This document shows positions 30,314 to 40,218 of a stretch of 57,832 nt of DNA, in pieces. The stretch is from NCBI GenBank assembly GCA_002422685.1, contig DITC01000070.1, forward strand, positions 1-57,832, written 5' to 3'. The position numbers were made by a program, and so were the translations under genes. The notes beneath the pieces were generated by a model that saw only the letters and a program-made list of their open reading frames with translations, had not been told where the DNA came from and ran no database searches. The DNA comes from Thauera sp. UBA6194 (GTDB lineage: Bacteria > Pseudomonadota > Gammaproteobacteria > Burkholderiales > Rhodocyclaceae). Each line of letters begins with the position of its first letter. The first letter of the stretch is position 1.

Positions 30314-31090
30314 ATGAGCAAGCTCGTCACCGAACGCGTCCTCAGCGTCCATCACTGGAACGACGCCCTCTTCAGCTTCCGCACCACCCGCGACCCCGGA
30401 CTGCGCTTCGAGAACGGCCAGTTCGTGATGATCGGGCTGGACGTGGAAGGCAAGCCGCTGACGCGCGCCTACAGCATCGCCAGCCCCAACTACGAGGAGC
30501 ACCTCGAGTTCTTCAGCATCAAGGTGCCCGACGGGCCGCTCACCTCGCGCCTGCAGCACCTGCGCCCGGGCGACCCGATCGTGGTGAGCAAGAAGCCCAC
30601 CGGCACGCTGGTGCTGCACGACCTCAAGCCCGGCAAGCACCTCTACCTGCTCGCCACCGGCACCGGGCTGGCGCCCTTCCTGAGCGTGATCCAGGACCCG
30701 GAGACCTACGCGCGCTTCGACAAGGTGGTGCTGGTGCACGGCGTGCGCTTCGCCTCCGAGCTCGCCTACACCGACTTCATCACCCGCGAGCTGCCGCAGA
30801 ACGCGTTCTTCGGCGAGCAGGTGCGCGCGCAGCTCATCTACTACCCCACCGTGACCCGCGAGCCCTTCCGCAACACCGGCCGCATCACCCACGTGATCGA
30901 GTCGGGCCGCCTGTTCGCCGACATCGGCCTGCCGCCGCTCGATGCGGCACACGACCGCGTGATGGTGTGCGGCAGCCAGGCGATGAACCGCGACTGCTGC
31001 GAGCTGCTCGACGCGCACGGGTTTGCGATGTCGCCGCGCGTCGGCGTGGCGGGCGACTACGTGATCGAGCGCGCCTTCGTCGACAAGTGA
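30314..31090 (+). CDS. fpr: Ferredoxin--NADP(+) reductase
   Basis: This 258-residue FAD enzyme exchanges electrons between NADPH and ferredoxin or flavodoxin, supporting oxidative-stress defence and iron-sulfur enzymes. Motifs: RAYSIASPNYEEHLEF (FAD binding), LLATGTGLAPFLSV (NADP pyrophosphate), VMVCGSQAMNRDC, and the C-terminal YVIERAFVDK of the bacterial subclass I type. The ATG at 30314 was chosen; upstream in-frame codons belong to the promoter region. Divergent from the LysR gene. Confidence 0.95.
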   Translation: MSKLVTERVLSVHHWNDALFSFRTTRDPGLRFENGQFVMIGLDVEGKPLTRAYSIASPNYEEHLEFFSIKVPDGPLTSRLQHLRPGDPIVVSKKPTGTLVLHDLKPGKHLYLLATGTGLAPFLSVIQDPETYARFDKVVLVHGVRFASELAYTDFITRELPQNAFFGEQVRAQLIYYPTVTREPFRNTGRITHVIESGRLFADIGLPPLDAAHDRVMVCGSQAMNRDCCELLDAHGFAMSPRVGVAGDYVIERAFVDK

Positions 31091-31134
31091 ACGCGGCCGG
31101 CTGAGCGCCCCGGCCGCGCAGGGGCGACGCGGCA

Positions 31135-31148
31135 GACAAACTTTTGTC
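31135..31148. promoter_or_regulatory. Palindrome upstream of the glutathione peroxidase gene
   Basis: GACAAA-CT-TTTGTC, a perfect 6-bp inverted repeat, lies 53 bases before the gpx start codon. It could be an operator or part of a weak hairpin after fpr. No T-run follows, so it is not a classic terminator. Confidence 0.3.
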
Positions 31149-31200
31149 GCATGCGGGGCTCGAAGCTATTCCGAACCCCTTCTTCTCTGTGGAGCCCCGC

Positions 31201-31683
31201 ATGTCTTCTTCCCTCTACGACATCGAAGTCGAACGCCTCGCCGGCGACACCACCACGCTCGGCGAATACGCCGGCAAGGTCTTGCTGATCGTCAATACCG
31301 CGAGCAAATGCGGTCTCACCCCGCATTACGCCGGCCTCGAGAAGCTGCACCAGACCTACAAGGACCGCGGCCTGGTCGTGCTCGGCTTTCCGTGCAACCA
31401 GTTCGGCGCCCAGGAGCCGGGCAGCGCGGAGGAGATCGGCGCCTTCTGCACGAAGAACTACGGCGTGAGCTTTCCGATGTTCGCCAAGATCGAGGTCAAC
31501 GGCGACGGCGCCCATCCGCTGTACAAGTATCTGAAGCAGCACGCGAAAGGCATCCTCGGCACCGAGGCGATCAAGTGGAACTTCACCAAGTTCCTGGTCA
31601 GCCGCGATGGGCAGCAGATCGAACGCTACGCGCCGACGACCACGCCGGAGGAACTGGTGAAGGATATCGAGGGGATGCTGTAG
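31201..31683 (+). CDS. Glutathione peroxidase family (thiol peroxidase)
   Basis: A 160-residue peroxidase that reduces hydroperoxides. Peroxidatic Cys in NTASKCGLTPHYAGLE (Cys rather than selenocysteine), the Gln in LGFPCNQFGAQEPG and the Trp in IKWNFTKFLVSRDG form the catalytic set. The extra Cys in FPCNQF makes a thioredoxin-dependent cycle plausible. The ATG at 31201 has a ggag site; a 19-codon upstream extension lacks family similarity. It stands 110 bases after fpr; both suit oxidative defence. Confidence 0.94.
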   Translation: MSSSLYDIEVERLAGDTTTLGEYAGKVLLIVNTASKCGLTPHYAGLEKLHQTYKDRGLVVLGFPCNQFGAQEPGSAEEIGAFCTKNYGVSFPMFAKIEVNGDGAHPLYKYLKQHAKGILGTEAIKWNFTKFLVSRDGQQIERYAPTTTPEELVKDIEGML

Positions 31684-31814
31684 GCCACATCCTCGTCCCG
31701 GCTCAGACGTGGCTGAGGCGCTCGAGTGTGGGCGCCGGGCCCTCTTCGCGGAGTCGCATCTACCACATCAAGTGCTATTCTTCGTACTCTTATCAGGTCT
31801 TCAGGACGCTCGAA

Positions 31815-32063
31815 ATGGCACATCGGATCCTGGTCGAGACGACCGCAAGCGTTTCCGAACTCAAGAAAAACCCTATGGGCACGGTCGCTGCCGGGGAAGG
31901 CTTCCCGGTTGCGATCCTCAACCGCAACGCCCCCGCCTTCTATTGCGTCCCGGCAAGGGTGTTCGAAGAGATGATGGAACGACTGGAAGATCTCGAACTT
32001 AACGCGCTCGCCGATGCCCGCGCTGGCCAGCCGGTCGTCAAGGTGAGCCTCGGTGACTTATGA
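31815..32063 (+). CDS. Phd/YefM-type antitoxin
   Basis: An 82-residue antitoxin: MAHRILVETTASVSELKKNP with the Phd-like N-terminal fold, followed by MGTVAAGEGFPVAILNRNAP and a C-terminal helix that would wrap the toxin. It should bind its own promoter and neutralise the RelE-like toxin, whose GTG start lies 11 bases inside this gene. It follows gpx by 131 bases, which presumably holds the promoter. Confidence 0.85.
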   Translation: MAHRILVETTASVSELKKNPMGTVAAGEGFPVAILNRNAPAFYCVPARVFEEMMERLEDLELNALADARAGQPVVKVSLGDL

Positions 32064-32432
32064 GCTGGGCCTTCTCGACGAAGCACTGGCCGAGTGGCGC
32101 AAGCTCGACGGAAGCATCCGCGAACAGTTCAAGAAGAAGCTCGCCGAGCGCCTGGACGCGCCGCGCGTGCCGGCCGCCAAGTTGAGCGGACACCCCGATC
32201 GCTACAAGATCAAGCTGCGCAGCGTGGGCTATCGGCTGGTCTACGAAGTTCGGGACGCGCAACTGATCGTGGTGGTGGTCGCTGTAGGCAAGCGGGAGCG
32301 CAGCGCAGCGCAGTCTATCGAGCGGCAGCACGACGCTGAGCGCAAGCAAGCTCCATGCGTGCCGGCCGCTGCCCACTCGGGTAGACTTCCGCCTTTTCCG
32401 CCCCACCGAACACCGCCAACGAGGTACCCGTA

Positions 32433-32433
<1 letters not shown>
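32053..32433 (+). CDS. RelE/ParE-type toxin with a frameshifted C-terminus
   Basis: The GTG at 32053 overlaps the antitoxin gene. Residues 1-83 are a normal RelE toxin (MTYELGLLDEALAEWRKLD, RYKIKLRSVGYRLVYEV, VVVAVGKRERS). The family then ends in AVYRAAxR-like residues, which here lie in another frame, stopping at 32339. Three copies of gcgca (32298-32312) cause this: with two copies the frame would read AVYRAAARR and stop. Instead the protein runs on for about 43 unrelated residues to a TAG that overlaps the ettA start codon. It may be weakened or non-toxic. Confidence 0.78.
32298..32312 (+). repeat. (GCGCA)x3 pentanucleotide repeat inside the toxin gene
   Basis: Three perfect tandem copies of a 5-base unit. 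A five-base unit shifts the frame when a copy is gained or lost. Two copies would restore the family-like toxin C-terminus, so this is a candidate slippage site. Confidence 0.8.
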
Positions 32434-34097
<1,664 letters not shown>

Positions 34098-34133
34098 TCC
34101 GGCGCACCACCGGCCTCATCTGCCTCACCCGGC

Positions 34134-34166
34134 AAGGCCCGCTGCAGCAATGCAGCGGGCCTTTTC
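34134..34166 (+). terminator. Rho-independent terminator of ettA
   Basis: A 13-bp perfect stem (aaggcccgctgca at 34134-34146, tgcagcgggcctt at 34151-34163), a gcaa loop and T-rich tail, 36 bases beyond the ettA stop. Confidence 0.92.
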
Positions 34167-34215
34167 CGTTCACGCAGCCCGAACATTCCCGAATCGGGTA
34201 ACCGAAAACCCTTTT

Positions 34216-34232
34216 TGCATATTGACTATGCA
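34216..34232. promoter_or_regulatory. Palindrome in the AT-rich promoter region of the Tad operon
   Basis: TGCATA-TTGAC-TATGCA, a perfect 6-bp dyad inside an AT-rich patch (34205-34255), stands 48 bases before the first pilin gene. This is the only intergenic space between ettA and the Tad operon, so its promoter must be here. The dyad is a candidate operator. A TTGACT (34222-34227) and a TTGACA-like element nearby may be promoter parts, but the spacing is uncertain. Confidence 0.5.
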
Positions 34233-34280
34233 TTTTTCATTTGACATCATCATGCCACTTCATCCACGGACGGCACGACC

Positions 34281-34562
34281 ATGTCAGCACCTGCACAGCA
34301 CGGCACCCGGCACCACACCCAGCGCGGTCAGGGCATGACCGAGTACATCATCATCGTTGCGATGATCGCGGTCGCCGCGATCGCGGTGTACCAATACTTC
34401 GGCCAGACGGTGCGCAACCAGACCGCCGCCATCGCCCAGGAGCTCTCCGGCAAGGACGGCACCGCGGCCAAGACCGCCGCCCAGACCGCCTCCGACAAGG
34501 CCGGAACCGTCGGCAACCAGAAGCACACCCTCGACACCTACGTGAACCAGGTCGGCAAGTAA
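34281..34562 (+). CDS. Flp-family type IVb pilin (likely major subunit)
   Basis: A 93-residue pilin. A leader ends in RG (position 16), followed by QGMTEYIIIVAMIAVAAIAV, which fits the Flp rule (Gly, then Glu5-Tyr6 of the mature protein). The remainder is an alanine- and threonine-rich head (GKDGTAAKTAAQTASDKAG). Being first in the operon, with its own promoter region, it is the likely main fibre subunit. Prepilin peptidase is not encoded in this window, so processing must rely on an enzyme elsewhere. Confidence 0.88.
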   Translation: MSAPAQHGTRHHTQRGQGMTEYIIIVAMIAVAAIAVYQYFGQTVRNQTAAIAQELSGKDGTAAKTAAQTASDKAGTVGNQKHTLDTYVNQVGK

Positions 34563-34619
34563 TCACGCGTCGGCCGGGCAGCGCCCGTCTTCGAGCGAAG
34601 CACGCAAAGGGCACGGGCG

Positions 34620-35966
34620 ATGCGCAACCATCATCCACACCGCCAGCGAGGGCAGGTCCTGCCGCTGGTGACCCTGCTGCTGCTCGCGGTCGCGGCCACC
34701 CTCTTCTACATGTTCAACGGCGGCCAGCTCGTGCAGGAAAAGCTGCGCCTCACCAACACCGCCGACGCGGTCGCCTACAGCGCCGGCGTGTTCGAGGCGC
34801 GCATGCTCAACTACGACGCCTACGCCAACCGCGCCATCATCGCCAACCAGATCGCGATCGGGCAGGCGGTAGGGCTGGCGTCGTGGGCGAAGTACATGGG
34901 CACCTCGGCCCGGACCATTCGCCCCTACCTCTATCTCATCCCGGGCGTCGGGACCGCCCTCGCGCAAGCCATGGACTACTACGCATCCGCCATGGACACG
35001 CTCACGCCGGCCCTGGCCGTCGCGGTCACGCGCCACGACGCCGCCATCCAGGCGCTGGCGCTGTCGCAGCAGCTCATGCACGGGCCAGGCGACGCGGTTG
35101 CCGTGGCCAGCCGCCTCGCGCTGATGCAGCGCGTCGCCCGGGACAACGACCCGCAGGCCGTCGTCGACCCGCTGCCGATCGGCGACGACTTCATCGGCTT
35201 CACCCGCGCCTACGCCACGCGCGGCGACCGCCGCCGCATGGGCCGGCTGGTCGATGACAGCCGCGAGGCCTTCCTGCGCAGCCGCAACTGGAACTTCGGG
35301 GTCGTCCTGCTGTGCCACGGCATCGAGCTGCGCAAGCGCGGCAGCACCGAGCTGATCGACCTGGTCGATGGCTGGAAATCCATGGACACGCTCTCGGCGC
35401 ACCACCACCGCGTGCGCCGCTGGCGCTGCCGGCGCAGCGAGCGGCCGGTGGGCTACGGCTCGGCCGCCTCCGACGACGCGCTGGCCGATCGCGCCTACAG
35501 CTACGGCGGTTCGCGCAGCACCAATCCGCGCGCCAGTGCACGCGCCGAATCGTCCGACGGCATCGCTAAGGGCTTCGCCCCCTCGGCCACCACGATCGGC
35601 GGCGGCGCCATCCCCAGCTTCCGCGAACTGTCGGACCGTGCGCTGGCGATGGACGCGCCCAGCACCCGGCTCACCGTCCGCGTCACCAAGTCCGCTGCGG
35701 CGCAGCGCTTTTCGGGCGGATCGAGCAGCGTGAAGCCGACCGGGCGGTTGCAGCTCTTCGACGGCGCGATGGTGGGTGGCGTCAGCGCGGCCATCTCGAG
35801 CGTGGAGGTGTTCTTCGAACGTCCGGACGCTGGCAACACTCGCCACCCCGGGCGGACCGAACTCGGCAGCCTGTTCAACCCGTACTGGCAGGCACGCCTC
35901 GCCCCGGTATCCGCCGCGGCGCGTGCACAGGCCCAACTGCGTCAGGGCGGCGCCCAGCTTCCATGA
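34620..35966 (+). CDS. TadG-like Tad pilus assembly protein
   Basis: A 448-residue inner-membrane anchored protein. The N-terminus is short and basic, with RGQVLPLVTLLLLAVAATLF as the membrane helix, then KLRLTNTADAVAYSAGVFEA and LNYDAYANRAIIANQIA, the conserved TadG-like helix. The remainder (about 90-448) is a periplasmic region rich in Ser/Arg. TadG-type proteins are pseudopilin-like anchors. The stop overlaps the next gene (ATGA). Confidence 0.8.
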   Translation: MRNHHPHRQRGQVLPLVTLLLLAVAATLFYMFNGGQLVQEKLRLTNTADAVAYSAGVFEARMLNYDAYANRAIIANQIAIGQAVGLASWAKYMGTSARTIRPYLYLIPGVGTALAQAMDYYASAMDTLTPALAVAVTRHDAAIQALALSQQLMHGPGDAVAVASRLALMQRVARDNDPQAVVDPLPIGDDFIGFTRAYATRGDRRRMGRLVDDSREAFLRSRNWNFGVVLLCHGIELRKRGSTELIDLVDGWKSMDTLSAHHHRVRRWRCRRSERPVGYGSAASDDALADRAYSYGGSRSTNPRASARAESSDGIAKGFAPSATTIGGGAIPSFRELSDRALAMDAPSTRLTVRVTKSAAAQRFSGGSSSVKPTGRLQLFDGAMVGGVSAAISSVEVFFERPDAGNTRHPGRTELGSLFNPYWQARLAPVSAAARAQAQLRQGGAQLP

Positions 35967-36826
35967 TTCGCCATTTCGATCGCCTCCCCGCGTTGTCCCG
36001 GCCCTGTGCGCGCCACATCGACGGCGCTCGGGCGTCGCGTGCTGACAGGGACGCAGGCATGCGCGCGGCAACACCGCGGCGACGGCCGCCCGCGCGCCGC
36101 ATACGCGGCCAATCCACCGTCGAGTTCCTGGTGCTGGGGCTGGTGCTGCTGCCGCTGCTCCTGATCGTGCCGCTGCTCGGCAAGCAGCTCGACATCGCGC
36201 AGACGGCCGCGAGCGCGAGCCGCTATGTGGCTTTCGAGGGCACGGTGCGCCACGGCAGCAGCCAGCAGCCGTGGAAATCCGACGCGCAACTGGCCGGCGA
36301 GGTGCGGCGGCGCTTCTTCAGCGCCAGCACCGCGCCGGTCAAGACCGACGACGTCGCTGGCGATTTCGCCGCGCATCGCAACCCCTTGTGGACCGATCAC
36401 CGCGGCGATGCGCTGCTGCCGTCGTTCGCCGCCAACGTCGGCGCCGCCAGCCGGCGCACCGAGCTGACGCAGCCGACGGGCGCAGTGTTCGCGACCGGCA
36501 TGGGGCTGGACACCGACAACCTGCACACCGGCTCAGTGCGCGTGAACGTGGCCGACGTAGCCGGTCTGGCGCCTTTCGACGCGCTCGGCCTGTCGATCGA
36601 GCGCCACACCACGGTGCTGGTCGATCCGTGGTCCGCGTCCGGGCCGGCAGCGGTGCGCAGCGCGCTGCGCCGGGAGCGCTGGGGCCTCGACAGCCCCTTC
36701 CCGTTCGGCCTGCTCGAGCTCGCCGCCTCGCCCTTGAAACTCATCCCGCCCGTGCTCGAGGGCGCCAAGCTCCCCGAAATCGGGCGTGTCGAACCCGACG
36801 TCGTTCCTGCGGATCGCCTCCGATGA
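35963..36826 (+). CDS. TadE-like pseudopilin
   Basis: A 287-residue protein with a long basic N-terminus of about 48 residues (many Arg), then RGQSTVEFLVLGLVLLPLLL, the TadE-type membrane helix with the conserved Glu, and SASRYVAFEGTVRH. The long N-terminus may be shorter in reality: a methionine at residue 33 (MRAATPRRR) is an alternative start. It overlaps both neighbours by 4 bases, so it is coupled to the preceding TadG-like gene and to the following exported protein. Confidence 0.75.
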   Translation: MIRHFDRLPALSRPCARHIDGARASRADRDAGMRAATPRRRPPARRIRGQSTVEFLVLGLVLLPLLLIVPLLGKQLDIAQTAASASRYVAFEGTVRHGSSQQPWKSDAQLAGEVRRRFFSASTAPVKTDDVAGDFAAHRNPLWTDHRGDALLPSFAANVGAASRRTELTQPTGAVFATGMGLDTDNLHTGSVRVNVADVAGLAPFDALGLSIERHTTVLVDPWSASGPAAVRSALRRERWGLDSPFPFGLLELAASPLKLIPPVLEGAKLPEIGRVEPDVVPADRLR

Positions 36827-37614
36827 AGCCCGCACTTCCACGGGCACGCGCCGCCTCGCCGATGTCCTTCAGACCCACTTCCACCCGGACCCAGCCCCGG
36901 CGGGGCATGCAGTCCGCGAAGAGGTCCAGGCAAGTCCTTGCGGTCGCGTTGTTTGCCCTGCTCGTTCTGTTCGCCTGGGCCGCGCCATCCGCCGCCCTCG
37001 CCGACACCTGGCCGGCGCTCGCGCACCCGCAAGACGCCCGCATCGAGCCCGTCGGCGAGCGCGTCCGCGTAAACGGCGTGCCGATGCGCCTCACGCGTGT
37101 GATCACCACGCTCCCGGCCGACGCCGCAGCCGCCCACTACCAACGCGCGCTGGGCGCCCCGGTCGCGCACGCGCAGACGGGCCACACCCAGGTGCTGGCG
37201 CAGGCGCGCGGCGATTTCTTCATCACAGTCAGCATCACGCCGCTGCCCGACGGGCGCAGCGAGGTGCTGAGCTCGGTCGCCGACAGTCGCGCCGCGCGCG
37301 AGGCCGCCGGCCGGCCCCTAGGGTTCGCCCTGCCTGCGGGCTCCGAGCTGCTCTCGGACATGGAGTCGATCGACGGCGGCCTCGCCTCGCGCCAGCTCGT
37401 GCTCATCAACCCGCACAGCCTGCGCACCAACCTCGACCGACTATCCGCAAGCCTCGCAGCGCGCGGGCTGCGCCCCGACGGCCCGCCGCTCGCCGCCAGC
37501 GACGACGCGCTCGCGCAGGCCTTCAGCGGCGCCGCGGGCGAGGCGCAGCTCGTGCTCGTGCGCCGCGACGGCGCCACCAGCGCCGTGCTCACCCTGCTCT
37601 CGAGGCAACCATGA
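36823..37614 (+). CDS. Exported protein of unknown function in the Tad operon
   Basis: A 263-residue protein with a long basic N-terminus and a signal or anchor helix (QVLAVALFALLVLFAWAAPS), cut probably at ALA. The mature part (about 60-263) has no family I recognise; it repeats phrases such as QVLAQARGDFFITVSITP and ends in LVLVRRDGATSAVLTLLSRQ. Both ends overlap neighbours by 4 bases, so it belongs to the pilus operon and likely acts in the periplasm. Confidence 0.7.
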   Translation: MKPALPRARAASPMSFRPTSTRTQPRRGMQSAKRSRQVLAVALFALLVLFAWAAPSAALADTWPALAHPQDARIEPVGERVRVNGVPMRLTRVITTLPADAAAAHYQRALGAPVAHAQTGHTQVLAQARGDFFITVSITPLPDGRSEVLSSVADSRAAREAAGRPLGFALPAGSELLSDMESIDGGLASRQLVLINPHSLRTNLDRLSASLAARGLRPDGPPLAASDDALAQAFSGAAGEAQLVLVRRDGATSAVLTLLSRQP

Positions 37615-37796
37615 CCCACCGCCGCAAAGTCTCCGCGCGCGGGCAGGCGCTCGCCGAATACCTCGCCGCCCTGCTCGTGCTGGCGATGCTGATCGGCTTC
37701 GGGCTGGGCGGCGAGGACTCGGTCATCGACACCCTGCTCGCCGCCGTGCGCACCGCCTTCGACCGCCAGAGCGGCTTCATCTCCCTCCCTTTGTAA
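37611..37796 (+). CDS. Second Flp-like pilin or pseudopilin (small)
   Basis: A 61-residue protein with a textbook Flp motif: RG, then QALAEYLAALLVLAMLIGFG (Glu5-Tyr6). The tail (DRQSGFISLPL) is short. It is much smaller than the first pilin and lies mid-operon, so it may be a minor subunit at the fibre base or tip. It overlaps the preceding gene by 4 bases and precedes cpaB by 9 bases. Confidence 0.82.
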   Translation: MTHRRKVSARGQALAEYLAALLVLAMLIGFGLGGEDSVIDTLLAAVRTAFDRQSGFISLPL

Positions 37797-37805
37797 GCAC
37801 CCAAG

Positions 37806-38678
37806 ATGGCCACGAACACACCCAACCCCAGCAGCCCGCCCACCCTGCGCAGCAGCCGCAAGAACTGGATCGTCCTCGCCCTCGCGCTCGCGCTGGGCGG
37901 GCTGGCCGCCTACGCCGCGAGCAACTACCTCTCCGAGCGCATGGCCGAGATCGACGCACGCGCAAACGCGGTCGACACGGTGCAGGTCGTCGTCGCCAAG
38001 GGCAGCCTGCCGGCGGGCGCGTCGATCACCGCCGACACCGTGGCCGTGCGCGAAATCCCGCGCATCTGGGCGCACTCCGGCGCGATCACGCCCGACCAGT
38101 ACAGCCGCGCCGAGAGCCTCGCGCTCGCCTACCCCGCCGCGGCCGGCGAACCGATCCTGTGGGCGCAGCTCGAAGGGCGGCGCGCGCCCACCTTTTCGGC
38201 CCGCCTTCAGTCGGGCCAGCGCGCGGTGACGGTGCCGGTGGACGAGATCAGCTCGCTGTCGGGCATGGTCGAGCCGGGCGATCGCATCGACATCGTGGTC
38301 TCGGCGCGCAACGAGACGCGCAACTTCACCTTCACGCTCTTGCAGAACGTGGCCGTGCTCGCCACCGGCAGCCACGCCGACCCCGATGCGCGCGATGCGC
38401 AGGGCCAGCCGCGCAGCTACACCACCATCACGCTCGACACCTCGCCCGAGGACGCCAAGCGCGTGATCGCCGCGCGCGAGGTGGGCCGCGTCACCGCGCT
38501 GCTGCGCGCGCCGGGCGACATCGCTGCCGTCTCCGGCGCCATCACCGACGCCCGCACGCTGCTCGGCCTGCCGGCCGGCGACGGCAAGGGCATCAGCTCG
38601 GTGCCGGTGATCTACGGCGGCGGCCCGATCACCAGCGGGCTGCAGATGAGCTCGCGTGCCGAAGCGCCAGAGGACTGA
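37806..38678 (+). CDS. cpaB: Flp pilus assembly protein CpaB/RcpC
   Basis: A 290-residue periplasmic protein with an N-terminal membrane helix (NWIVLALALALGGLAAYAAS). It then has the SAF-like domain VVVAKGSLPAGASITADTV and the RcpC/CpaB domain with GQRAVTVPVDEISSLSGMV and PGDRIDIVV. CpaB supports the secretin and may bind peptidoglycan. It is followed by a 124-base spacer with tandem repeats. Confidence 0.92.
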   Translation: MATNTPNPSSPPTLRSSRKNWIVLALALALGGLAAYAASNYLSERMAEIDARANAVDTVQVVVAKGSLPAGASITADTVAVREIPRIWAHSGAITPDQYSRAESLALAYPAAAGEPILWAQLEGRRAPTFSARLQSGQRAVTVPVDEISSLSGMVEPGDRIDIVVSARNETRNFTFTLLQNVAVLATGSHADPDARDAQGQPRSYTTITLDTSPEDAKRVIAAREVGRVTALLRAPGDIAAVSGAITDARTLLGLPAGDGKGISSVPVIYGGGPITSGLQMSSRAEAPED

Positions 38679-38718
38679 TCCAGTTTTTTCGCCCCGCCCT
38701 GCGACCACGACCGCCTCC

Positions 38719-38783
38719 CCCTCCTCACTAAGCCCTCCTCACTAAGCCCTCCTCCCTAAGCCCTCTTCCCCGAGCCCTCCTCC
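38719..38783 (+). repeat. Tandem repeat, 14-bp unit, about 4.6 copies
   Basis: Units of ccctcctcactaag stand at 38719-38732 and 38733-38746 (identical), 38747-38760 (one change) and 38761-38774 (more changes), with a partial fifth copy to 38783. It fills most of the cpaB-cpaC gap. The repeat has no clear RBS or promoter role, and copy number could vary by slippage. Confidence 0.9.
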
Positions 38784-38802
38784 ACCCATCCCGACCGAAC
38801 CG

Positions 38803-40200
38803 ATGCGCCGCCTGCTCCGAACCCTGCTCCCCCTCCTCGCGCTGTGCTTCGCGCCCGCAACCTTCGCCACCGCCATGCCCGAGCTCACCCTGTTCCAGGG
38901 CGAAACCCGCGTCCTCGCCGAACCCAACGCCGGCCGCCTGGCGGTGGGCAACGGCAAGGTGCTCTCCGCCGCCGTGCTCGACGACCGCGAGATCCTGCTC
39001 ATCGCCAACGACGTCGGCGTGTCCTCGCTGCACATCTGGACCGCCAAGGGCCGCAACCGCCGGGTCAAGGTCAACGTCGTCCCCGCCGAGACCCCGCGCG
39101 TGAATCGCGAGATCGCCGCCTTCCTCGCCAACATCCCCAACGCGCGCAGCTCGGTCATCGGCGACAAGGTCGTGGTCGAGGGCGACAGCCTCAGCAACCG
39201 CGACCAGGCGCGCATCGAAGAGCTCGCGAAGCGCTACCCGCAGATCATCAACTTCACCAACCCGGTCGGCTGGGAAAAGATGATCGTCATGGACGTGCAG
39301 ATCGTGGAGTTCCCGATCAACATGCTGCGCGAGGTCGGGCTGGCGTGGAACGCCACCGGCGGCGCGGCCGTCGGCGGCATCTGGATGCCGGGCCGGCGCG
39401 GCAATGCGCCACTGCAGATCGATCTGCGCGCCGGCAGCGAGAATGCACCGCCCATCATCAACCCCGACGGCGGCGGCGGGCCGGTGCCGCTCAGTTCCAG
39501 CCTCAACGTGCTCTCGGCCATCAACACCGGGCTCAATGCGCAACTGCGCCTGATGGAGCAGAACGGCTCGGCCTCCATCCTCGCCCAGCCCGTGCTGTCT
39601 GCCCGCAACGGCGCCGAGGCGAGCTTCCTGGCGGGCGGCGAGTTCCCCTACAGCGTCAGCAACATCAACGGCACCACCATCCAGTTCAAGCCCTACGGCA
39701 TCCGGCTCGAGATCACGCCGCGGGTGGACGACAACGGCGTGATCCGTGCCCGCATCATGAGCGAGGTCAGCGACCTCGACCTGTCGGTGATGGGCGACGC
39801 CGGCCCGGCACTGCGCACGCGCAAGACCGAGACCGAGTTCAACGTGATGCAGGGCGGCACCATCGTGCTCAGCGGGCTGCTGACGCGTGACGTCAACGCC
39901 GCCATCGACAAGGTGCCCTTCCTCGGCGACATCCCGGTGCTGGGCGCGCTGTTCCGCTCGCGCCGCTTCCAGAACAACGAGACCGAGCTGGTCGTCTTCG
40001 TCACGCCGCACGCGGTGGACAAGCACACCCTCGAGCAGGCCGAAACCCTGCTGCGCGCCCAACAGCGCATGGCCGACGTGCCGCGTGCCACCGAGCCAGA
40101 TCTGGCGGCCGTGCCGGGCCTGCCGGCGCCGGTTGAGGACCGCGTCGTCCCGGGCAGCGCATTCCAGCGCGACGGCGACTACCCGTGGTCGAACAACTGA
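38803..40200 (+). CDS. cpaC: Flp pilus secretin CpaC/RcpA
   Basis: A 465-residue outer-membrane secretin. Signal peptide (MRRLLRTLLPLLALCFAPAT, cut near ATA). The pilus/secretin N-terminal domain begins with LTLFQGETRVL. Further N-domains end with VMDVQIVEFPINMLREVG, and the secretin domain (about 230-420) includes LAQPVLSARNGAEASFLAGG, ITPRVDDNGVIRARI and VPFLGDIPVLGALFRSRRF, with ELVVFVTPHAV at its end. It forms the pore for the pilus. Confidence 0.94.
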   Translation: MRRLLRTLLPLLALCFAPATFATAMPELTLFQGETRVLAEPNAGRLAVGNGKVLSAAVLDDREILLIANDVGVSSLHIWTAKGRNRRVKVNVVPAETPRVNREIAAFLANIPNARSSVIGDKVVVEGDSLSNRDQARIEELAKRYPQIINFTNPVGWEKMIVMDVQIVEFPINMLREVGLAWNATGGAAVGGIWMPGRRGNAPLQIDLRAGSENAPPIINPDGGGGPVPLSSSLNVLSAINTGLNAQLRLMEQNGSASILAQPVLSARNGAEASFLAGGEFPYSVSNINGTTIQFKPYGIRLEITPRVDDNGVIRARIMSEVSDLDLSVMGDAGPALRTRKTETEFNVMQGGTIVLSGLLTRDVNAAIDKVPFLGDIPVLGALFRSRRFQNNETELVVFVTPHAVDKHTLEQAETLLRAQQRMADVPRATEPDLAAVPGLPAPVEDRVVPGSAFQRDGDYPWSNN

Positions 40201-40218
40201 TCGCGGAGCCAGCCCATC

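Noticed and set aside
38719..38783. Could the repeats be a CRISPR array?
   Set aside because: Units are 14 bp, directly adjacent, with no spacers, and no cas genes are near.
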